Assembly (NCBI GenBank): GCA_900552995.1
Contig: USBX01000002.1
Location: 1 to 31,687, forward strand
DNA from: an uncultured Collinsella sp.
GTDB taxonomy: Bacteria > Actinomycetota > Coriobacteriia > Coriobacteriales > Coriobacteriaceae
DNA length: 31,687 nucleotides
Direction: 5' to 3'
The notes under the pieces were generated by a model, which made no database searches, was not told the origin of the DNA, and saw only the letters and a program-made list of their open reading frames with translations. Of this stretch, positions 26,954 through 31,687 are shown in pieces; position 1 is the first letter of the stretch; every line of letters begins with the position of its first letter. A program made the translations under genes and the position numbers.

Positions 26954-27045
26954 GGGTGCCCCGCGGCGGTCTGGTGTTTTCATCTGAACGACTTTGCGAA
27001 GCAACCGGAGTGAAGATGAAAACACCAGACCGCCGCGGGGCACCC
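26954..27045. repeat. Perfect 32-bp inverted repeat with 28-base loop
   Basis: Bases 26954-26985 and 27014-27045 are exact reverse complements over 32 bases (arm opens GGGTGCCCCGCGG and ends TTTTCATCT). The loop contains ACTTTGCGAAG, similar to the CTTCGCGAAG centre of the palindrome at 26712. There is no T-run and no coding frame. It lies 94 bases before purE. Confidence 0.9.
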
Positions 27046-27046
27046 G

Positions 27047-27075
27047 CAGACCGCAGGGACGGGAGCAGCTATACT
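27047..27075 (+). promoter_or_regulatory. Candidate purE promoter
   Basis: TATACT (27070-27075) with a weak CAGACC -35 (27047-27052) at 17 bases. A small hairpin, ACTACT-CTC-AGTAGT, follows immediately. Confidence 0.5.
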
Positions 27076-27138
27076 ACTCTCAGTAGTTAAGGGTCGCGGA
27101 TTCGCCGCGTCACCGCTCTCAACAGGAGGTCTTTGTTT

Positions 27139-27603
27139 ATGGCAGATCAGAAGCCGGTTGTCGGGATCATCATGGGCTCCAAGTCCGATCTGGGCGTTAT
27201 GGAAGGCTGCACCGCCGAGCTCGAGGCACTGGGTGTGCCCTATGAGCTCGTCATTGCGAGCGCGCACCGCACGCCGGCGAAGGTCCACGAGTGGGCTTCG
27301 ACTGCCGCCGATCGCGGTATCAAAGTGATTATCGCCGCCGCCGGCAAGGCCGCTCACCTGGGTGGTGTCGTGGCTGCCTTTACGCCGCTGCCGGTTATCG
27401 GCGTGCCTATGAAGACGAGTGACCTGGGCGGTATGGATTCGCTGCTGTCGATGGTGCAGATGCCTTCGGGCGTGCCCGTGGCCTGCGTTGCCATCAACGG
27501 TGCCAAGAACGCCGCCATCTATGCCACACAGATTCTGGGTGCTTGCGACCCCGAGTACCGCAAGGTTATCGAGAAGATGAAGCAGGAGATGGCTGACGCC
27601 TAA
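27139..27603 (+). CDS. purE: N5-carboxyaminoimidazole ribonucleotide mutase
   Basis: PurE converts N5-CAIR to CAIR in purine synthesis. The 154-aa protein has the class I signature: GIIMGSKSDL, the ASAHRTP loop with the catalytic His, AAAGKAAHLGGVVAA and MPSGVPVACVAINGAKNA. AGGAGG lies 9 bases before the ATG at 27139; an in-frame TTG at 27133 is too close to it. PurK, its usual partner, is not adjacent. The sortase gene follows by 35 bases and may be co-transcribed. Confidence 0.96.
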   Translation: MADQKPVVGIIMGSKSDLGVMEGCTAELEALGVPYELVIASAHRTPAKVHEWASTAADRGIKVIIAAAGKAAHLGGVVAAFTPLPVIGVPMKTSDLGGMDSLLSMVQMPSGVPVACVAINGAKNAAIYATQILGACDPEYRKVIEKMKQEMADA

Positions 27604-27638
27604 GCGTTCCGCCGTTTCACCGCAGTATAAGGAGAGCC

Positions 27639-28637
27639 ATGTCCGATTATCAGGGAAAACGATTCAAGGCTTCTCAGATTCCCGATCCGTCGAAGCCGGG
27701 TGCTGCCCGTGCGGCACAGCAGGGTCGGACATCCTCTCCTCAGCAGCCGCGCGCGCCGCGCCCCGTGACACCGGCGACGCATCGTCGACAGGACGCGCCG
27801 GCCGCATATCGTCCTTCGTCTTATAGCTCCGCTAAGAAGCCGCCCCGGTCTTCATCGCATGCCGCGCCGTCGGATTGCACCGAGCCGCCGCGCAAAAAGC
27901 GCCGCTCCATTATTCCCATTCTGCTCATCATCATCGGTATCGGTCTGATTGTCGCCGCCGCCGCTATTTTTATTAATGCCCAGATTGGCTATAAGCAGGC
28001 GAGCGATTCGTATCAGAAAATCGAGAAGCAATATGTAAGCGATAAGGACGCCAGCGGCGTGCCGATTATCGACTTTGATGCGCTTGCTCAGACGAACCCC
28101 GAGATTGTGGGTTGGATTTACGTGCCGGGAACCAACATCAACTATCCCGTGGTGCAGACCAACAACAACTCCAAATACCTCAACACGCTGTTCGATGGCA
28201 CGTCTAACGCCTCGGGTGCCATCTTCTTGGATAGCGATGACACCGCGCCGGGAATGGTCGACCAGCAGACCACGATCTACGGCCACCATATGAACGATGG
28301 GTCGATGTTCAACGTGATTTCGGATACGACTGACCAGGCAACGTTCGATAGCATTGAATATGTGTACTACATCACGCGCGATGCGACGTATAAGTTGCGT
28401 CCGCTGGCGACCAAGGTGGTCGAGGACACGTATGCCAAGGCGCGCACGACCAATTTTGAGGGCGACGACGGACTCAAGAACTACCTGTCCGAGATGCTCG
28501 ACGGCGCTTCTGCCGTGGCGAGTGATGCCACCGATCGTGCCGCTTCGGCAACTAAGGTTGTAACGCTTGTGACCTGTCGTTCGCTGTCGCTGAGCAACAC
28601 ACGCGCCGTCATGGTGCTCACGCCGGTCGAGGAATAA
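27639..28637 (+). CDS. Class B sortase
   Basis: A 332-aa membrane-bound transpeptidase that attaches surface proteins to peptidoglycan. The first 88 residues are a Pro/Arg/Ser-rich cytoplasmic tail, unusually long for the class. A membrane anchor spans 90-112, and the catalytic domain follows (NPEIVGWIYVPGTNINYPVVQ). The triad is visible: His216 in IYGHHM, Cys313 in TLVTCRS and Arg322 in SNTRAV. The class B call rests on the GWIxVPGTxINYPVVQ and GSMFN motifs and the TLVTC box. AAGGAG precedes the ATG. It is the only sortase in the window, 19 kb from the pilus genes, so it may anchor the finished pilus. Confidence 0.93.
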   Translation: MSDYQGKRFKASQIPDPSKPGAARAAQQGRTSSPQQPRAPRPVTPATHRRQDAPAAYRPSSYSSAKKPPRSSSHAAPSDCTEPPRKKRRSIIPILLIIIGIGLIVAAAAIFINAQIGYKQASDSYQKIEKQYVSDKDASGVPIIDFDALAQTNPEIVGWIYVPGTNINYPVVQTNNNSKYLNTLFDGTSNASGAIFLDSDDTAPGMVDQQTTIYGHHMNDGSMFNVISDTTDQATFDSIEYVYYITRDATYKLRPLATKVVEDTYAKARTTNFEGDDGLKNYLSEMLDGASAVASDATDRAASATKVVTLVTCRSLSLSNTRAVMVLTPVEE

Positions 28638-28642
28638 GTTGT

Positions 28643-28689
28643 TCGAGAGTAGCTAAAAAGGCCCCGTCCCAAATTGGCTACTCGACGAC
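28643..28689. repeat. REP-like palindrome after the sortase gene
   Basis: GAGTAGC (28647-28653) and GCTACTC (28677-28683) enclose a core that reads GGGACGGGGC on the minus strand, the same core as at 2904-2934. It fills the 67-base gap between the sortase and MoaE-like genes. Confidence 0.65.
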
Positions 28690-28704
28690 GGTAAGGGAGA
28701 AATG

Positions 28705-29121
28705 ATGCTCGAGAGTGGCAAATTGATGCCTTCGATTGATGCTTGGCTGCGCGAGGCCAAGGCCGATGCTTCGGCGGCAGGCTGTGGGATGTATCTGACG
28801 CATAACGGTGTGGTGCGCGCGACGCCCAAGGCCGAGGTGCGCGGAGTCGAGACCGATGGCGTGGCGCCAGGCCACAGGGTGGGCGGCATGGTCTTTGACT
28901 ACGACGCCGAAAAGGTACGGTCTGCTATCGAGACTACGCGCGCGATGCCGGGTATCGGCTATGTGCGCGTGTGGCTGGCAAGCGGCGAGCTTACCGTAGG
29001 TGACGACATCATGCTCGTGCTTATCGGCGGGGACATTCGCCCACACGTGGTCGATGCACTGCAGGCGCTCGTTGGCACCATCAAGAACGAATGCGTGAGT
29101 GAGGTCGAGCGCGAGGCATAG
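28705..29121 (+). CDS. MoaE-like protein (divergent molybdopterin synthase large subunit)
   Basis: A 138-aa protein with the MoaE fold pattern: THNGVVRA (matching the family's G-x-VR strand), a helix, GIGYVRVWLASGELTVGDDIMLVLIGG (the RVGxLxVGD region) and a final helix. MoaE with MoaD inserts sulfur into cyclic pyranopterin. Here the conserved AHR is DIR, and the family's LKxxxPxWK ends as IKNECVSEV. One of the two usual lysines and the PxW motif are therefore gone. No moaD is next to it. ATG 28705 has AGGGAG 5 bases before it; ATG 28702 is possible. Family moderately sure, activity doubtful. Confidence 0.7.
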   Translation: MLESGKLMPSIDAWLREAKADASAAGCGMYLTHNGVVRATPKAEVRGVETDGVAPGHRVGGMVFDYDAEKVRSAIETTRAMPGIGYVRVWLASGELTVGDDIMLVLIGGDIRPHVVDALQALVGTIKNECVSEVEREA

Positions 29122-29151
29122 AGGATTGCGTCGATAGAAGGATCGTTTATA

Positions 29152-29190
29152 AAAATGCCCACCGGTACGTGTGATACCGGCGGGCATTTT
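29152..29190. terminator. Bidirectional terminator between convergent genes
   Basis: AAAATGCCCACCGGTA (29152-29167) pairs with TACCGGCGGGCATTTT (29175-29190) with one mismatch. T-runs follow on both strands. Confidence 0.93.
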
Positions 29191-29211
29191 GCGTTTTGGG
29201 CGCGGCGGGCG

Positions 29212-30441
29212 CTAAACGCGCGTGGCGTCCTTGGGGCTCATGGTCATGCTCTGGAAGCGGTTCTCCATGTAGTCGTTATCGAAATACTTGCCGTAGAACT
29301 GTGCGACGGGAATGTCCGGCTCCGTGCCGTTAACGCGCTGGTACCAGTAGTCGAGCGACTGCAGCGTCATGACGCCGTCGACCAGCATAATGACGGTAAA
29401 GATGACGGTGGCCGAGTAGCGGCTCTTCCAGGGGATCTTGTTGATGAGCTTAAGCAGCCTCGGTAGCAGCAGCTTGATCCAGATGAGGCCACCTAGGCCC
29501 CACAGGCAGGCAAAGCCCGTGCAGGTGCGTCCGCCCGTGAGGACCACGAGCGGATCGGGCAAACCAAACAGCGTTATGTGCGAGTAGCTCCACGAGACCA
29601 CGCCAAACGCGGTCTGCATAAACCAGCCCACGAACACCTCAAAGCTCGCGCCGAGCACAGCGCTCACCAGGAAAATGATGATGGGGTTCTTTTTGTAGAA
29701 GCGGTTAAGCACCATGGTCATGAGCACGGCGCCAAATCCGTAGATGGGGCTGAAAGGGCCAAACAGCATGCCGGCGCGGTCCTGGTAGACGCCCGGGTCG
29801 TTGACCGTCATGTGCCAGATGTCCTCCAAGATAAGTCCCAGTACGCAGCAGACGAAGAATACCCAGAACAGGTTGAAGTAGTTGAGCTTGATGTAGCCCT
29901 CGCCGGTCTCATCGCGGCCGAGCATGCCCTCGGCGGCGGCATCGCGGTCGAGCATCTCCTGCAGGCGGCGCTGCAGCTCGCGCTCCTGACGCAGCGTGGG
30001 GTCGACGGTGGCCGAAAGCGCGATGAGGATGCCGAGCTGAATAGCGGGGCGCAGCAAGAAGGGCCCGATACCCTGGAGCATCACGTCGACCAAAAGCTCG
30101 ACGACGGTGAATGCAATAAGGATGTAGGACAGGCGGGCGGCGTTGCGGCGCTGGTTTTTGATAAGGTCCAGGCCAAAGATGATTAGGATGACGGCACTTG
30201 CCGCAGAGAGCATGATGCCGGCGACGATAAGGCCGACTGCGACGAGCGTGTTGTCGCCGAGCTTTTCGGTGGCGTTGCCGTTAACAAGTGCCGTGATGAC
30301 CTGCCACATAAAGGCAGCGACCGACGGGAGCGTGCCCACGCCGGAAAGGATGCACAGGACGGCGTACACCTTAATGATGAGGGGAATCTTCTTGACCTCT
30401 GTGGCGCTGGGGACGCTAGGGTCGAGTTCGTTTCGATCCAT
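29212..30441 (-). CDS. Polytopic membrane protein with CmpB-type (putative ABC permease) C-terminal domain
   Basis: A 409-aa membrane protein. The N-terminal half (about 20-150) has four hydrophobic segments, followed by a charged stretch (about 150-190, RQERELQRRLQEMLDRDAAA). The second half (about 190-370) resembles the putative ABC-transporter type IV family: FWVFFVCCVLGLILEDIWH, then GPFSPIYGFGAVLMTMVLNR. The name ABC transporter is historical for the family, and no ATPase lies beside it. AGAAAGG lies before the ATG at 30441, and a strong promoter lies upstream. The two-part architecture is what stands out. Function unknown. Confidence 0.82.
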   Translation of the reverse strand: MDRNELDPSVPSATEVKKIPLIIKVYAVLCILSGVGTLPSVAAFMWQVITALVNGNATEKLGDNTLVAVGLIVAGIMLSAASAVILIIFGLDLIKNQRRNAARLSYILIAFTVVELLVDVMLQGIGPFLLRPAIQLGILIALSATVDPTLRQERELQRRLQEMLDRDAAAEGMLGRDETGEGYIKLNYFNLFWVFFVCCVLGLILEDIWHMTVNDPGVYQDRAGMLFGPFSPIYGFGAVLMTMVLNRFYKKNPIIIFLVSAVLGASFEVFVGWFMQTAFGVVSWSYSHITLFGLPDPLVVLTGGRTCTGFACLWGLGGLIWIKLLLPRLLKLINKIPWKSRYSATVIFTVIMLVDGVMTLQSLDYWYQRVNGTEPDIPVAQFYGKYFDNDYMENRFQSMTMSPKDATRV

Positions 30442-30467
30442 ACAGAACCTTTCTCGCTTTGTTGTAG

Positions 30468-30496
30468 GTTATAAGGATACGCCGCCGACCTGCCAA
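30468..30496 (-). promoter_or_regulatory. Promoter of the CmpB-type membrane protein gene
   Basis: On the minus strand TTGGCA (30491-30496) and TATAAC (30468-30473) each match 5 of 6 consensus bases and are exactly 17 bases apart, 27 bases before the ATG. Confidence 0.75.
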
Positions 30497-30656
30497 AAGA
30501 CAGGACGAACGTCCCAATTGCAACTTTGTAATCCCCAACGGCAGACGCGGCGGCCATCTGGGGGCGCGGGCACTTACACTGGACAGACCGATAAAATGTT
30601 TGGCAACAAAACTGATTATTAGCTCGGTGGGCTTTTAAAAAGCGCTGCTCATGCGC

Positions 30657-30685
30657 TGGGGAGCACGTCGCGCCGTGCGTATAAT
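30657..30685 (+). promoter_or_regulatory. Promoter of purF
   Basis: A perfect TATAAT (30680-30685) with a weak TGGGGA -35 (30657-30662) at 17 bases. GGCGGGTAACGCC just downstream can form a small hairpin in the leader. Confidence 0.6.
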
Positions 30686-30727
30686 AAGGCGGGTAACGCC
30701 AAAAATACGAGGCTCTGAGGGGATACC

Positions 30728-31649
30728 ATGTCTCAAGAAACCATCCGCGCGGCCGAGCGTGCCGCGGGACAGGTGAACACCATGTCGACGTATGATCCGG
30801 ACTCCGACCAGCTGCATGAGGAATGTGGCATTTTCGGCGTATGGGCGCCCGATCGCGACGTGGCTCGACTGACGTACTTTGGCCTGCGTGCGCTGCAGCA
30901 CCGTGGCCAGGAATCGGCTGGAATCGCCGTGGGTGACGGCGGCACGGTTATGGTCCGCAAAGATCTGGGCCTGCTCGACCGCGTGTTCTCCAACGCCGAC
31001 CTGTCGACGCTCTCCGGCCAGCTGGCCGTGGGCCACGTGCGCTATGGCACCGCCGGTGCCAAGAGCTGGGAAGCCTCTCAGCCGCACCTCTCTACCATCA
31101 ACAGCGTCATTATCGCGCTCGCGCACAACGGCACCCTCGTCAACACCGACGAGCTGCGCCGTCAGCTGATCGAGCTGGGCGTGCCGTTCCTCTCCAATTC
31201 GGATTCCGAGGTCGCGACCAAGCTTATCGGCTACTTTACCCAGCGTACGGGCCACCTGCGCGAGGGTATTCGCAAGACCATGGAGCTCGTGCGCGGCGGC
31301 TACGCCATGACGCTCATCAACGAGCAGGCGCTCTACGCATTCCGCGATCCACACGGCATTCGCCCGCTCGTGCTGGGCAAGCTGGTGGACGAGGGTCTGG
31401 ACCAGGCCGATGCCGCAGCCGTTTCGCAGCTGCCGTCGCAGGACGGCGCCGCGACGGTCGACTCCGCCGTCCGTGTCACGCGCGCCGGCGGCTGGGTCGT
31501 TGCTTCCGAGACCTGCGCACTCGACATCGTGGGTGCCGAGTACGTCCGTGACGTCCGTCCCGGCGAGATCTTGCGCATCAGCGCCGAGGGCCTGGTATCC
31601 GAGCAGGGCGTGCCTGCAGCTGAAGAGCCCGCCAACTGCATCTTTGAGC
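30728..31649 (+). CDS. purF: Amidophosphoribosyltransferase, 5' part (cut by contig end)
   Basis: PurF makes phosphoribosylamine from PRPP and glutamine, the first committed purine step. About 307 of roughly 500 residues are present: the Ntn glutaminase domain with the nucleophile Cys33 in EECGIFGVW (after a 32-residue propeptide), LRALQHRGQESAGI, GHVRYGT, LAHNGTL, NSDSEV and FRDPHGIRPL. The GAGGGG 7-8 bases before 30728 supports that ATG; an ATG at 30782 is possible. The frame stays open into adapter sequence from about 31650, so all residues after CIFE are artefact. The phosphoribosyltransferase domain is missing only because the contig ends. Confidence 0.96.
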
Positions 31650-31687
31650 CTGTCTCTTATACACATCTCCGAGCCCACGAGACACTC
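31650..31687. other. Sequencing adapter contamination (Nextera)
   Basis: CTGTCTCTTATACACATCT (31650-31668) is the Tn5 mosaic-end complement used in Nextera libraries. CCGAGCCCACGAGAC (31669-31683) is the rest of the read-2 adapter, and the last four bases would be the start of an index. This is not genomic DNA. Confidence 0.97.

Noticed and set aside
26700..27045. CRISPR array or tandem repeat array
   Set aside because: The repeats are inverted pairs with different arms, not direct repeats with spacers, and no cas genes are present.
30635..31678. 347-codon minus-strand frame beginning MGSEMCIRDR
   Set aside because: Its N-terminus is translated adapter sequence, and the rest is antisense to purF.

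Overview
The window looks like chromosomal DNA of a Coriobacteriia gut actinobacterium, most like Collinsella. This is recognition by eye, not a database result. The grounds are GC-rich codon use with strong GAC/GAG/GCC bias, clear Shine-Dalgarno sites, the rpsF-ssb-rpsR-rplI-dnaB order, a class B sortase with Cna-B pilins, a PyrR-type hairpin in front of carA, and GGGACGGG-core palindromes between genes. The last 38 bases are not genomic: they match an Illumina Nextera adapter, so this is a draft contig end.

Layout. 1-2.9 kb: two unknown small genes and typA. 2.9-8.7 kb: an AT-richer surface-structure locus with a large LPEAG-anchored adhesin and an overlapping MPSTG-anchored pilin, ending at the start of a third gene that is missing. 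8.8-10.8 kb: two minus-strand membrane proteins (a bactofilin-like fusion and a UPF0126/TRIC-type protein). 10.8-11.45 kb: a hairpin cluster, a tRNA-Ser 3' fragment and two tRNA-Ser genes with promoter and terminators. 11.85-15.2 kb: rpsF-ssb-rpsR-rplI, then dnaB. 15.2-18.7 kb: purA, then purD with a NUDIX hydrolase. 18.7-21.8 kb: a structured intergenic element, an ABC exporter and a membrane-anchored unknown. 21.8-26.7 kb: carA-carB. 26.7-27.1 kb: three very long inverted repeats without a gene. 27.1-31.65 kb: purE, class B sortase, MoaE-like protein, a minus-strand CmpB-type membrane protein and the 5' part of purF.

The conserved genes serve nucleotide synthesis (purA, purD, purE, purF, carAB), translation (typA, rpsF, rpsR, rplI, two tRNA-Ser) and replication (ssb, dnaB). 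The pur genes lie in separate transcription units. The accessory content is the pilus locus and the palindromic intergenic elements. No CRISPR array, prophage, insertion sequence or obvious defence system was seen. The least explained features are two families of long palindromes whose arms differ while their framing or core sequences are similar, and the pilus operon that stops at a strong ribosome site with no pilin sortase.
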